64,000 nucleotides of DNA from positions 7,804,650 through 7,868,649 of the forward strand of contig NC_087168.1 of assembly GCF_035594125.1 (NCBI RefSeq), read 5' to 3'. Shown here in pieces: positions 10,325 through 22,378 of this stretch; within the stretch, counting starts at the first letter, position 1, and every line of letters starts with the position of its first letter. The translations under genes were made by a program, and so were the position numbers. Below the pieces are notes generated by a model. It was not told the DNA's origin. It made no database searches and saw only the letters and a list, made by a program, of their open reading frames with translations. Source of the DNA: Scylla paramamosain (taxonomy: Eukaryota > Arthropoda > Malacostraca > Decapoda > Portunidae).

Positions 10325-10814
10325 AAAAAAAATTATACAAGACATACTGTAGATCAGTTGAAGTATGCTTGTAATTTTACAAGGCAAATCACCTCTGTGG
10401 GGGGAGCTTTCACAAGTCCTCCTCTGCCCCCTTTTTCTTTCTTTTTTTTTGGCATTTTGTTATGGTCATTACAGGCCAAAACCTCATATATTTAATCATT
10501 ACAGGAGACCAGAATGACTCTGTAAAACCTGTGGTTGTGCTCTACACTAGATTATGTAGATGGTAATCTAGGGAAGCTAGCCAAGGTAAAGGCAGCTGGG
10601 AGAGGGGCAGAACTGATGTTGTAATAAAAAATGGCAACCTTGCCAGGATTGCTACAGCTTCTTAGCCATATGGGGGGAAACAGTTGCTTGTTGTTCATTT
10701 TGTTGTTCTTTGTGTACCCGTACTCAGCTTGTGCCATGGAAGGAAAGGTTGGTAGCAGGAATGGATTGCAACCTGAGTTCACTGCCTCTGCTAGAAGTGT
10801 AGAGTTGACACAGT
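10325..10814. other. Unassigned; possible 5' LTR of Gmr1-like element
   Basis: No coding similarity is visible. The position, directly upstream of a primer-binding-site-like sequence and gag, makes a 5' LTR plausible, but no TG...CA boundaries could be matched to the candidate 3' LTR at 23949. A pyrimidine run at 10420-10455 is the only notable composition feature. Confidence 0.25.
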
Positions 10815-10817
10815 TTG

Positions 10818-10826
10818 GTATCAGGA
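10818..10826 (+). other. Candidate primer-binding site of Gmr1-like element
   Basis: TGGTATCAG is complementary to the last nine bases of eukaryotic initiator tRNA-Met (family knowledge: TGGTATCAGAGC is a common LTR-element primer site). It lies about 60 bases before the coiled-coil start of gag. The match ends after nine bases. Confidence 0.45.
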
Positions 10827-10881
10827 CACAGATTCTCACAAATAGATATGTAAGTCTTACTCATAGTATTGGGGTTTTTTC

Positions 10882-11716
10882 CCAGACAAATAGAATACTT
10901 GAGGAGTTGAGATTCAAGTTGGAGATGAGGAGAATCGAGCTGGAAGCAGAGGAAAGGAGATTGAAGGCTCAGGAGGCTAGGGAAACAAGGAGGCTTGAAG
11001 CTGAGGAGAATGCAAGGATATTAGAAGCAGAAAAAAAAAAGGAGAAGGAGAAGACAAGAATGTAGGAGAAGGAAGAGGCTGAAAAGAACAGAACATTTGA
11101 GTTGGAGGCTAATTTACCTCATGGCTTGAGGAGAGGAGGAGTGAGGGAAGATACAGTAGAGAGCCAGATGGTGCAAAGTTCGAAGTTGATACCAGAATTT
11201 GATGAGAAGGTAATGGAATGGTCCAGGAGATTTGAGAAAGCCTCAGAATTTGACTGGCCTCAGGAACACTGGGTAGGCCTTGCTACTAATATGTTGAAAG
11301 ACAAAGCTCTTAGGATTTATGATAAGATGTCAGTGGAAGATCTGGAAGATTATGAGGAGTTAAAGGTTGACATTCTGAGAGCTTACGAGCTACAGCTCAA
11401 GGCTTATAGGCTATAGTTCCATGGAGGGAAGAAAAAAGGCCTTGTGACTCTTACCTTGAGTATGCTCACTACCTTGAGGAGATGTTTGAAAAATGGATTG
11501 CTTGCAGACAGGTCACTTCCTACCCTGAGTTAAAAGAGCTCATGGTAATGAAGCAATTTGTTAATGTGGCTGAGAAGGAACTTGTACCACTGCCCTGAGA
11601 GTAAAAACTTAAAAGTCTAAAGGAGGTAGCTATGTGGGCTGATTACCATGTGTAGGCCAATCATCATGTATCTCACCATGGGGGTATAGGAGTTAAGGGG
11701 CTGGAGAGAAATGGTC
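10882..11716 (+). pseudogene. Gmr1-like gypsy gag with SCAN-like domain
   Basis: A charged coiled-coil (RRIELEAEERRLKAQEARET) is followed, after a stop near 11063, by EWSRRFEKASEFDWPQEHWV and DILRAYELQLKAYRL. FEKA..W...W and LRAYEL..EAYR are hallmarks of the gag domain related to vertebrate SCAN domains, found in Gmr1-like Ty3/gypsy elements. Further gag (a segment resembling YLEEMFEKWI) continues past the stop at 11414-11416 to 11716, where a full-length LINE is inserted. The zinc knuckle reappears at 15053. Confidence 0.7.
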
Positions 11717-14700
11717 GGAGGCAGTAGGCACCTGCCGAAATGATAATTACTCCCAGTGAGGTCTAAAGCATTGGATCAAGGGGTGCTGTGAACTTCATCA
11801 TTAAACCCAGCTGTGACCTCACTGACCATTTCTCTTTGAGTTTCACAGTACAAGAGGGCAGTCACAGCCTGCCCTCTAAAGACAACTCTCTTCCTTCACA
11901 CAAAACTACAAGCATCTAATTACTCACTCACCCTTCACTCAAAATTCAAAATCATGGTGATTTCTACACCAGCCTCGGAATCCCCATCTGGGGAGGGGAC
12001 CACAAATGTCCCCAGGTCGAACTGCTCTTCTGATATCAACCCTAAGTGTCTTGACACCCCCTCCTCAACTTTTTCTTCATTAATTTCTGCAACATTCACA
12101 GTCTTAGATCCAATTTTCAATCTGTAGAACATCACCTCTCCTCTAATAAACCTCATCTTTTCCTCATTGAAACACAGGTGTCTGAGGCAACTGACAGTAG
12201 CTCTTTTTCTGTTCCCTCCTACTTTCTCTATCGTCATTTTCAATCCAAAGCTGGATGTTGCGTTTATGTGTGCAATGACTTAACCTGCTCTTGTGCCAAT
12301 GTTCTTGAATCTTCTGAGTTTTCTACCATCTGGCTACAATTACAGAGTCACTCTCAAACTAAATTTATCTGTGCTGTATACGTCTCACCTAACTCCTCTG
12401 ACTATAAGAAATTCTTTGACTACTTAACTTCAAAAGTGGAGCACATACTGACTCTCTTCCCTTTTGTGGAGATCTCCATTCTTGGAGACTTCATTGTTAA
12501 CCACTAGCTTTGCTTTCCTCTCACTTCACTGACCATCCTGGTGAACTAACCTTCAACTTTGCTATCCTCCACGACCTAGAGCAATTGGTGCAACACCCTA
12601 CTCGTATTCCTGACTGTCTTGGAGATACACCCAACATTCTTGACCTTTTCCTAATCTCTAATCCTTCTGCTTATGCTGTTACCCTCTCTTCTCCATTGGG
12701 CTCCTCCAATCCCAATCTCATATCTGTATCTTGTCCTATTGCTCCAATTCCTCCTCAGGATCCCCCCCCTAAGCGGAGGTGCCTCTGGCGTTTTCCCTCT
12801 GCTAGTTGGGGGGACCTGAGGAGGTATTTTGCTGATTTTCCTTGGAATGACTACTGCTTCCATGACAGAGACCCATCTCTGTGTGCCAAGCACATAACAG
12901 AGGTGATAGTGTCTGGCATGGAGGCATACATCCCTTACTCTTTTTCTCGACCTAAATCTTCCAAACCTTGGTTTAACACAGCTTGTTCTTGTGCTATACA
13001 TGATAGAGAGGTGGCCCACAAAAGGTACTTGAGCCTTCCATCACCAGAATCCCATGCACTTTATATTTCTGCCCGGAACCATGCCAAGTCTGTTCTCCAA
13101 CTAGCCAAAACCTCCTTCATTAATAGAAAATGTCAAAATCTTTCAAGATAAAACTCTCCTTGTGACTTATTGGCATCTAGCTAAAAAAACATCTCCAATA
13201 ACATTGCTTCTTCTTTCCCTCCTTTATTTCAAGCAGATGGCACCACTGCTATCACATCTATCTCTAAAGCTGAACTCTTTACTCAGACCTTTGCTAAAAA
13301 CTCTATCTTGGACTATTCAAGGCTTGTCCCTCCATCTCCTCCACCCTCTGACTACTTCATGCTACCTATTAAAATTCTTCGCAATGATGTTTTCCATGCC
13401 CTCGCTGGCCTTAACCCTCAGAAGGCTTATGGAGCTGATGGGGTCCCTCCTATTTTCTCCAAAACTGCGCCTCCATGCTTGCACCTTGCCTAGTCAAACT
13501 CTTTCAACTTTGTCTGTCAACATCTACCTTTCCTTCTTGCTGGAAGTTTGCCAACATTCTGCCTGTTCCTAAAAAGGGTGACCATTTTAATCCCTCAAAT
13601 TATTGTCCTATTACTTTAATTTCCTGTCTATCTAAAGTTTTTGAATCTATCCTCAACAAGAAGATTCTTAAACATATGTCACTTCACAACCATCTAATTA
13701 ATCACCAGTATGGGTTCCGTCAAGGCCGCTCTACTGGTGATCTTCTGGCTTTATTTACTGAGTCTTGGTCATTCTCTTTTAGAGATTTTGGTGAAACTTT
13801 TGCTGTTGCCTTAGACATATCAAAAGATTTCGATAGAGTCTGGCACAAAGCTTTGGTTTCCAAACTACCCTTCTACAGCTTCTATCCTTCTCTCTGTAAC
13901 TTCATCTCAAGTTAACTTTCTGACTGTTCTATTGCTGCTGTGGTAGACGGTCACTGTTCTTCTAAATCTATTGACAGTGGTGTTCCACAGGGTTCTGTCC
14001 TGTCACCCACTCTCTTCCTATTATTCATCAATGATCTTTTAAACCAAACTTCTTAACCCATCCACTCTTACACTGATGATACCACCCTGCACTTTTCCAG
14101 ATCTTTTTTACAGACGTCCAACCCTTCAGGAAGTAAACAGTTCACGCAGGGAAGCCACAGAACACCTGACTTCTGATCTCCCTAAAATTTCTGATTGGGA
14201 CAGAGCAAACTTAGTATTGTTCAGTGCCTCAAAAACTCAATTCCTCCATCTATGAACTCGACACAATCTTCCTGACAACTATCCCCTCTTCTTCAATGAC
14301 ATTCAACTGGTCACCTCTTCTACACTGAACATCTTTGGTCTGTCCTTTTCTTATAATCTAAACTAGAAATTTCACATCTCATCACTAGCTAAAACACCTT
14401 CTATGAAGTTAGGCATTCTGAGACAACTCTATCAGTTTTTCTCATCCCCCACCCCCAGCTGTACTAGGACCTTATCTGTCCATGTATGGAGTATGCTTCA
14501 CATGTCTGGAGGGGTTCCACTCATGCCACTCTTTTAGACAGGGTGGAATCAAAAGCTTTTCATCTCATCAACTCCTCTCCTCTATAATATAGAGGAGTCA
14601 TATTATGACTGTCTTCAGCCTCTTTCTCATTGCCTATTCTGTCTGCCTCTCCAATGCAAGAGTTAACCAATATTCGCAATCATTCATCCCCTTCTCTGGT

Positions 14701-14912
14701 AAACTCTGGAACTCTCTTCCTGGTTCTGTATTTCCCCCTTCCTAGTCAGTGACTTGAACGCCTTCAAGAGGGAGGTTTCAAGACACTTATCCTTCAACTT
14801 TTGACCACCACTTCAGACCCTCTTTGGGACCAGCATCTCAGTGGACTTTTTTTTTCAATTAGATTTTTGTTGCCCTTGGTCGGTGTCCCTCCTACAAAAA
14901 AAAAAAAAAAAA
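11717..14912 (+). mobile_element. LINE family A, near full length, degenerate
   Basis: It starts with the same 5' end as the other long copies (GGAGGCAGTAG, 5' UTR to about 11953) and ends in 3' UTR plus poly(A) at 14896-14912. The ORF would begin at ATG 11954. Recognisable parts are the EN domain ([27 protein letters not shown]), RT motif A (VALDISKDFDRVWHKAL) and motif B (SGVPQGSVLSPTLF, about 13976). The motif-C YADD has decayed to YTDD. Many frameshifts and stops make this an older copy than those at 32297 or 40148. It splits a gypsy gag gene between 11716 and 14913. No target duplication is obvious. Confidence 0.9.
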
Positions 14913-15016
14913 GGCAGTGGTAGTGTTGGTCCACAGGAAATCCCCATCACAGTCTGCTAGGGAATTCATATAACATCAGGCCTCCATTCAATATAAAAAG
15001 GAGGACAACAGGGAAA

Positions 15017-15406
15017 ATGGTGCATAGTACCCCTAAATTCAATAACCAGCCCACCTGTTACTACTGCAGGGTTACAGGGCACTTCCAATTTAAGTGTCCA
15101 AAGCTGGTTATGGCTTCAGCCCCTAAGCCTCCTCAGAAACCAGTGGCTTTGTTGGTCCATCCTGACCAGGATAAGGGGGAGGAAGCCTTTGGATCTAAGT
15201 ATAGCCCAGCTGGAGAGAAGACAGGAGATTGCTTCTGTGTCGATTGTCAGTATCCCACCTGTGCATGTGAGGTCTGGTTTGGATTGGTGTTGTCCCTTTT
15301 TGTGCCAGAGCACTGTGGAGATTGCTTGGGTGGAGTACTGTCACTATGCTGCGTGATACAGCACCCCAACAATTTCAGTGCAGGAGTATTACCAGGAGGA
15401 AGGTAG
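15017..15406 (+). pseudogene. Gmr1-like gag zinc knuckle region
   Basis: The frame carries NQPTCYYCRVTGHFQFKCPK, a CX2CX4HX4C knuckle, near residues 10-29. It is the C-terminal nucleic-acid-binding part of the gag interrupted upstream by the LINE. The following Pro-rich and acidic text leads into the protease, which is read in another frame from about 15330. Confidence 0.75.
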
Positions 15407-15590
15407 CCTCCAGGAAGGCAGTGTTGTGAAGGGGCATCAATGCTGTCAAGAAGTTTGTCTCAACCAAGGTAAGGCTAACTAATCTACTAGTGACCACAGA
15501 GACGCAGGTGGCTGTAGCGGAGGACCTGCAAGTGTCTGATGTTGATTTCCTTTTAGAGAATGACTTTGTAGTTGGGATAGTTTGGGTACA
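15330..15590 (+). pseudogene. Gmr1-like aspartic protease, degenerate
   Basis: In the frame of base 15355 the text TVTMLRDTAPQQFQ corresponds to the retropepsin active-site loop, with D at 15355-15357 but DTG(A/S) changed to DTAP. Downstream, VDFLLENDFV fits the second structural block of gypsy proteases (usually LLG.D.V). A TGA near 15427 interrupts it. The enzyme would mature Gag-Pol; it is inactive here. Confidence 0.6.
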
Positions 15591-15748
15591 TCCCCCATCC
15601 ATGGATCTAGTCCCAGATGTGGAGGCTGATGGGATGCCTGACTCAGTTAATGTTATCATCTTCTCCATGGTAAGGAGAGTGAAATCCTCTGTAGTTCCTG
15701 GGGATGACTGCAATAAGGCAGGGCCACTGAAAGAGAAGTGCAGAGTGG

Positions 15749-16414
15749 ATGTACATGCTGCAGTGGGGGCAAAGTGTCCAAGAGACCTGTTCCGCTGCTG
15801 GTGAGGGTTTGGGCAAGCCAGAGTTGGGCTTATCCTTGAGTCATGGTGCTGGGGCAGAAAGCAATAAAAAAGAGCCACTACTGGAAGCACATGACTCAAC
15901 TGGGGGAGTTACTGAGGATAAGGTTGGAGAGTTGGGATTGGATTGTCTAACTGCTGGTTTATCTCACTCTGCAAAGCACCTCAGAGGTGGCACTCAGGCA
16001 CAAATGTCACCTGACTTGGAGGCTGTGGATGCAGGTATTCAGTCTGGGCCCCATCATGATGTGCTGGGTATGTTGGGGATCACTGCCGAGGGCTGGGAGG
16101 CTCCCAGCTCTGTGGAGGAGATGGGAGTTTTCTTCCCTGCAGAGTGTCCCAGAGGCAGGAAACAGGCTGTTCCCTTGCTGGGTTTAGACCTGATGGGTGA
16201 TGCCCCATGCAGTGGACCACAGCTGTTAACTGTTGGATCAGCAGCTAGTCAGATGTCTTGGGAGGAGAGTGCTTTCCCTGGACCAGCAAGTGGCTCCAGT
16301 TTGCGCTGTAGGCGTTGGAGGGGGACTAGGGTGTCGGATTTGCCTCTGTCACCTGACCCTGTGGTCCAAAAGGACCTTAATGAAGTTGATCTTGGTGAAT
16401 TGATTGAGCAGTAA
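15749..16414 (+). pseudogene. Gmr1-like pol linker between protease and integrase
   Basis: A 221-residue open frame, Gly/Ser/Glu-rich and low in identifiable motifs, lies between protease and integrase. Elements of this type carry a long variable linker at this position. It is open mainly because few stops have fallen in it; no independent function is claimed. Confidence 0.4.
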
Positions 16415-16499
16415 CAGAAGCAAGGGGGGTTGGCCCCATATTTTGCCTAGGTGGGTGAGGGTAATAAAGAGGTGGAGGGTCAGAAAGAATTTGTATTGC

Positions 16500-16880
16500 T
16501 GAATAAGATTTTGTATCATCGGTGGAGAACAGTGGATAGGGGAGGGTTACTCCAAGTTATAGTGCCCTCTAAGTTTAGAAAAGCACTTGTGCTATTGGCA
16601 CATGAGGCCCAATGGTAGGACATCTTGGAATTAGGAAAACAGTGGAGAGACTGCAGAGAAATTTCTGGTGGCCTTGCATGGCTGGTAGTGTTTCTATTAT
16701 ACTTAAGTGCTGCCACACCTGTCAAATTGAGTTGTTGGCAAGCTGAATGAAATGCTGCCAATGGCACCTCTTCACCCCATCCTGGCTGTTGCCCCTCCCT
16801 TCACCCAGGTTCTCATTGATATAGTGGGTCCTCTTCCCCCTTCTAGAGCAGGCTATAAATACCTGCTGACTGCATCACGA
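16500..16880 (+). pseudogene. Gmr1-like integrase, N-terminal half
   Basis: It includes the zinc-binding HHCC region (LLAHEAQ, then GHLGIRKTVERLQRNFWWPC, then a second Cys pair in CCHTCQ) and the start of the catalytic core FTQVLIDIVGPLPPSRAGYK with the first catalytic Asp (LIDIVGP). Stops and frameshifts are present (a TAG in the HHCC region, others around 16747 and 16860). The core breaks off at LLT near 16875 and resumes at 21778. Integrase here precedes RT, the defining order of Gmr1-like elements. Confidence 0.7.
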
Positions 16881-17502
16881 GAAAATACGAAGGAAAAATT
16901 AAAATAGAAAGGATAATATCATTCAAATAACAATCCTGTAAAATTACTAAGAATGGTCTAAAGGAACGGTAAGGCCTATAAATAGATTAATATATTTTTG
17001 GAGTCATAAATTAAACATTGTATATGTTTTTAAGAACAATAAGACTTTAGAAGAAAAATATTAAAAGAAATTGTAAGCTAGAATTTGAAAACTGATGATA
17101 TATTGAGATGAGGAAGGCTGGTGCAGAGGAATACCATCCTCCCTCCCCACCAAGAACAAAGAAAACCCAGAAAAACAATGTTCCCAACTTTTGTTATGCC
17201 AGTCATATAAAAATCTCTATCACAAGATGTTATAGATTAAGTGGAACCATGTAAGAGCTGATAACTCTGTGTAATTATAGAGAAATTCTGAAATTAGTCT
17301 TTGAGGTCTAAATTTGCTCACAGTGTTAGTTCTTAGCAGTATGTGGGACCATTAGTTACAATGTTCAAGAACAATTTGAAGGTAGGGGATGTAAAATTTT
17401 AGGGAAATTGCAGAAAAATTAATTATAGTATGCAAAAGGGCTAGTTTTTTATGTGATGTGGCACTGTATAAGGCTTGACACAAGATTTCAGCATCAGGAG
17501 AG

Positions 17503-17503
<1 letters not shown>

Positions 17504-17579
<76 letters not shown>
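17504..17579. repeat. (CA)n microsatellite
   Basis: About 38 uninterrupted CA units. Apparent CV- or HT-rich proteins over it are artefacts. Confidence 0.95.
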
Positions 17580-17581
<2 letters not shown>

Positions 17582-18236
17582 AGCAACAGCAACCATACTG
17601 TCCACACCTCTGCTCCTCTTTCCCCTGGCACCAGCTGGTCGATTCACTTGCCTCTGATGTGCTCTACCAGAAAAGCACCTAACTCTTACCTGATTACTCT
17701 GGCTCAAGGCCTGTGTAGTCTGGCTTGCTTCCAGGTAGCACCGTAGTCTTCACTCGCCAACCTGCTTGGCTGCTCTGGCCCTAGGGCTAGGTAGCCTGGC
17801 TCATTTTGGTGGGTCAGAGAGCAAGAGAGCTAACATCTACCTGCTGATCAACTGCACCTGTGTTACAGGGCTCTCCTGCTTGGTTGAGAACCCACCATTG
17901 TGCAGTTTTTTTTCCTTCTACAGTATTTCCTTTCATCCTTAGCACTCTCCGAAGTGGTGAAGGTGAACCCTATGGGCAGTGCCTCAAGGGGGCCCTTAAA
18001 GGGTTGCCTTAAGTCCTTCGGAATGTTGGGCACCAATTCTGTCAGGGTTAGGCACAGTTCAGGATGGCTATGACAGTTATTAGTAGCTGGGTCACCAAAC
18101 TGATCTGCATAGGCAGGCATTTACATTTTCCTATCCTTAATTGTGTCATATGTTGGGCCATGGCTCCTTGTAGGATTTTTTTCCCCCTTGTACCGATTTT
18201 GTCTCCACCACTACCACTGTATGGTCACAGCTTGTA

Positions 18237-18269
18237 CTCCACACCTGTTTCATTGAAACAGGTGTGGAG
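18237..18269. repeat. Perfect 16-bp inverted repeat with 1-base loop
   Basis: CTCCACACCTGTTTCA, then T, then TGAAACAGGTGTGGAG. The two 16-base arms are fully complementary. It resembles a terminator or cruciform, but no flanking transcription unit is seen; its origin within the inserted block is unknown. Confidence 0.8.
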
Positions 18270-18329
18270 GTGACCTGATGCTCTTACAATCTTCACCCTG
18301 GACTGTTCCTGAAAGGAAAAATGCCAAAA

Positions 18330-20476
18330 GTTAAAATCAAGCACCCAGACCCCCTAAGGGCAAAGGAAGATAAGACTGTTAAGGACAACTCATATATGCA
18401 ACCAGGATCATCCAGACCACCGACTGTTTCATAGTACTCACCAGAACAGATGAAGACACAGGCAAGATTTTCTCAGCCAGCTCTATGGATCTCCTGAAAG
18501 GAGAAGAATTCCTGCCTGTCCTACCTCCAGAAGTCCAGGCAAAGAGGACGATTGTTATGCTATACCTAGATGACCACATCTACACCAAAACTGAAAATGA
18601 CATCACAGAAGAGCTAACCAATGAAAATAGCTTCCTTAACAAAGGCACAGACAACATATACAAGATCCCCAAGACCAAGATAGTAAAAATAATACTCAAA
18701 ACCTCCACAGCAGCCAAGAAAGCCACTGAAATAGGACTTCTTGCTTTCAACATGAGCATTCCACAATATAACATAAAAATAGATTAATTAATTCCTATAC
18801 TCACATGCATGAAATGCTACACAATAGAAAAATTGCATATCAAAAGATTAAAAGGTACACATAAAACCAACACACACATTATCCATGACAACATCAAAAT
18901 ATACTATGATAAACAAAAAGAACCCATTTTCAGAGGAATATGGTAAAACATATTTCACATCAGCCAAGAAGAGAACAGTTTCGACCCCACCACCAAAGAC
19001 ATGGTTCTCACATATATCAATAACAACCAAGAACACTTCTCACCTCTAATTAAGGCTAATGATAACAACCTGAACCCTAACAACCCACTCACAAGGAAAA
19101 TATCAACAACTGAGGTAAAACAAATGATCGAAAAGCTAAAAAATAATATCCCAGGCAAAAGCAACATCAATAAAACTGTCTTGCAGAACACACTTAATGA
19201 AGTAACTGAAACATCTCACTACTGAACATCTCATTATCAATGGGTTTTTTTTCCTTAGCACCTCTAAACACACCAAAATAAGACTCATACCAAAGGCAAA
19301 TAAAACAACAACAGACACAACTAACTACAGGCCTATATCACTACTAGAGGTACCAAGCAAAATTTATGAAAAAATAATCAACAACAGACGCTGGCCATTC
19401 TTAAAAATACACAACAAACTCCCACACTTGCAGCATGGATTCAGAAGCCATCGCCCCACAGATGCAGCTCTAGCAATAATAACCAAAACAATAGCTAACT
19501 CAATAGCCAACAAACAACTATGTTGCCTTACTGCAAGAGATGTTAGCAAGGCATTTGATAAAGTCTTGGCATGAGGGCCTTAAATACAAAATAGGTAATC
19601 TTGGAATGCCTGTTATATTTAGCAAACTACTTTTTAGTTTTATAGAAAACAGAACAGCCAATATATCCCTAGATAAATACGAAGGCCCAAATTTCACATT
19701 AAGAAGTGGAGTCTCTCAGGGCAGCTGCCTTTCCCCACACTATGCACTATATACACATCTGACACTCCACCACCGGTACATACCTGCAAGAATATTGCAT
19801 ACGCTAATGATGTAACACAAATAATAATCAAGGAAATTCTTAGCAAAAAACATAGAGAAAGAAATAAAAAAAACATAAACAAATTTTAATATCAATGGAA
19901 AATAAAAACTAACACAACAAAATTCACTGTCTTACCAATTGCAATGAATAAATATGAACCCATAAATATCAACGTGAATATAATTAACTATAAAAAAGAG
20001 TGTAACATCCTGGGCCTCCATCTCAAGACTACTAGATACTTTAAGCATATATCCCTCATAAAAAAATAAAGCTAACTCTGCCCTTACAGTAATAAGAAGT
20101 TATAGAAATTTAAATAAAAAATAAGGACACATTTCATAAAAGCCTGTGTACTCCCAACATTAACCTACCCAGTTTATCCTCTCAATAGTATCTCCCACTT
20201 GGCACTTCTAAAGTTACAAAGAGTTCAAAACAAGGCGCTAAGGTTTGCAGTAGAAGACACTAACCCTTACACCCACAAGACAGATGAAATCCACCAACTA
20301 ACAAACACCATCCCCATCAACATTAACCTAGATAACAGAGGCAACAAAATAAAAGGTAAACTTACTAACTGCATTAAGGACGAAGCATATTCGCAAATAA
20401 TTTCCACACCAGACCTTTGGAGGGAACACAGCTTGTTCAAATGACCAATTAAAGCACTATCAAAAGAAACCCAGCC

Positions 20477-20563
<87 letters not shown>

Positions 20564-20775
20564 CAATTTCAGCCTTAACAGACCATTGTAAATTTGAACA
20601 ACTAAAGTAAATTTAATCAACTAAAAGAGCAAGGCGGTTTGCCTGCCAACTTTTAATCTATCCACTATATTTCATATTTCACCCAACCTGTATTTCCCCC
20701 TTTATCTTCTTTCACCCTAACTGTCTATCTTGAAGCATCTTCATCATCATCATCATCATTGGCATCAGACTAACC
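18330..20775 (+). mobile_element. LINE family B, degenerate copy
   Basis: A different non-LTR family. The left part encodes an ORF1-like segment (CFIVLTRTDEDTGKIFSASS, LLAFNMSIPQYNIKID, then a Cys-containing block near 18815). The EN region seems deleted. RT text follows: WQ.IF.ISQEENSFDPTTKD near 18955, EVKQMIEKLKNNIPG near 19110, a GFR block near 19440, DVSKAFDKV near 19540 (motif A), SGVSQGSCLSPHYALY near 19710 (motif B) and a C-terminal LLKLQRVQNKALRFAVEDTN near 20205. The tail after a (TA)n expansion resembles a 3' UTR and ends in a short (ATC)n run. Stops and frameshifts are frequent. Confidence 0.7.
20481..20558. repeat. (TA)n microsatellite
   Basis: About 39 TA units, apparently expanded within the 3' region of the family B LINE. 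Confidence 0.95.
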
Positions 20776-21777
20776 GACATCATGCCCACAGGTACATATA
20801 TCATTTCCAGAGAATCTGTATTGTTTAAAGACTTTGTCATATGAAACTACCCATGTGTGCCTATTATGAAATAATTACTTGAGAGACACTGACCAACCCT
20901 TGTTGCCCACAGGTACAGAGAAGGAACATGTATATTCCCTGGCCAGTTATCCATTTAGGTTTAAGGGAACAGTAAAATTCAGGATGTAAACTTAGAAATT
21001 TAGATTAGATAGGGAAAATTTCCTTTTGATTATGTACTACTAGAAATTACACCAGTGATACACACACATTTGGATGAAGCACCTACACAACTAGAATGCT
21101 ATTTACCAAAAGTTAAGGTAACCCTGAGCCACACTCAAATTGTTATAACTTATTCATTTATTTTTATATATTTATTTATTTATTTATTTATTATTATTCC
21201 TATTTTTTTTTATGAACTGATTAGGGCCATTGTCATTTTTCCCAGTATAGAAGTTCCACAGCTTCAAGGTAACAGCACTAACTATTAGAGGTATCATTGT
21301 TTATACAGAAAAAATATGAAACCTTTGTTTGTTATTTAGATATTTACATCAAATAAAATTAATCTACTTGTCATTGAATTTTCCAGTGCCTTATAGACCT
21401 CTGGCTCATTAACCCATTCACCCCAGGAGATTCAGTGTTCTAGGCCCTGTACCCGGGGTATCAGCCGCGTGTGCCAGCTTTGAAATGCATCATGTACAGC
21501 CTCTTATATAATTTCCTTTTGTGCTAAGAGTAATTACTCATTTAGTTTGTATTATAGACCATTAGATTGCAGAATCAATTCCACATGTTACTGAACTGTG
21601 CAATTCATGTTTCACATCAAAATTATAGTTTCTTTTGAAAGAAAAATGTGTGTGGGGTTGTGTGTGTGTGTTTACCCTCCAAAGATTATCTTATTTTATT
21701 ACCATCTCTCTCTCTCTCTCTCTCTCTGATAATTCTTCGCCATATCACACAAAGAAAGAAAGAAATCAAAGAAAATT
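20776..21777. other. No recognised gene; right part of inserted block
   Basis: AT-rich DNA without coding similarity. It contains a (TTTA)n run at about 21164-21192 and a short (TC)n at 21708-21727. It ends where integrase text (LLTTVIDVMTRF) resumes at about 21778. Confidence 0.4.
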
Positions 21778-22378
21778 CTCCTTAACAACTGTGATTGATG
21801 TCATGACAAGGTTCTGAAGCCATACCTCTCAGAAGCACCCATTCCAAGGTGGTGCTTGAGGCCTTATTAAATTTCTTTACCTTGAAAACCATGTTGAGGG
21901 CCCTCTGCTTAGACCATGATAAGCCACTTTGCTGTGAAAGAGGCACCTACCGAATTGTTGGGATTCTTGCTAAATCAGCTCGTTTTTGGATACTGCGTGC
22001 ATGGCCCCTTAGATGTGGTTTGGGATGCCTGCTGTCACCCTAGGTCCAGCCCACCGGGATCCTTGTTGGGAGTGGTGATGTGTACCCGGCACCCAGCAGC
22101 ATCTGCTGAAAGCCCTCGAGGTGGCGAAGCTGCACCTGGGGCAGGCTCAGAGGAATATGAAGATGTACTATGACCGAAAGGCCAAGTACTGGAGTTTTGA
22201 TCCTGGGGATTAGGTGCTGGTGTTGCTCCTGGTCTAAGGACAGCCACTGGCTGTGCTCTAGAGTGGGTTCTATATAGTGGAGAGGCGAGTGGGCAAGTTG
22301 GATTATATGGTTGCTACTCCTGATCAGTGGAAGCAGATACAGCTCTGACATGTTAACATGCTGAAGCCTTATTACCGT
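21778..22378 (+). pseudogene. Gmr1-like integrase, C-terminal half
   Basis: The core resumes with LTTVIDVMTRF, then a shortened region: LLNFFT near 21880 is followed directly by LKTMLRALC, so the segment that normally carries the second catalytic Asp and the Glu is deleted. KEAPTELLGFLLNQLVFGYC, then RNMKMYYDRKAKYWSFDPGD and finally QLxHVNMLKPYYREQGSL are the C-terminal module of this element type. Stops near 22211, 22236 and 22347 break it. Confidence 0.75.

Larger units (their letters stand above)
16881..18329. other. Inserted sequence, mostly unrecognised
   Basis: This is the first part of a 4.9-kb block that interrupts the integrase core. It holds AT-rich unrecognised DNA to 17500, a (CA)n tract at 17504-17579 and GC-richer unrecognised DNA to 18329. 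A minus-strand frame at 18120-17863 (85 residues, ELVPNIPKDLRQPFKGPLEA) could be a retroelement remnant, but I do not recognise it. A hairpin at 18237-18269 is listed separately. Confidence 0.3.

Noticed and set aside
10326..10814. 5' LTR matching the candidate 3' LTR at 23949
   Set aside because: I could not find shared sequence between the two regions beyond TGTTATG-like words, so neither LTR is asserted firmly.
12651..13019. 122-residue minus-strand frame across LINE A EN
   Set aside because: Shadow of the plus-strand LINE coding region; the same antisense frame appears over every EN copy (for example 33161-33373 and 53830-54270).
15375..15899. 174-residue minus-strand frame
   Set aside because: Lies opposite the Gmr1-like protease and linker; Ser/Thr-rich without domain, judged a shadow.
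17352..17746. Frames rich in Cys-Val or His-Thr over (CA)n
   Set aside because: They are translations of the dinucleotide repeat in each phase and end just outside it.
17863..18120. 85-residue minus-strand frame (ELVPNIPKDLRQPFKGPLEA)
   Set aside because: It has a non-repetitive composition, but I recognise no family, there is no neighbouring coding context, and it may be a chance or decayed retroelement frame. Not listed as a gene.
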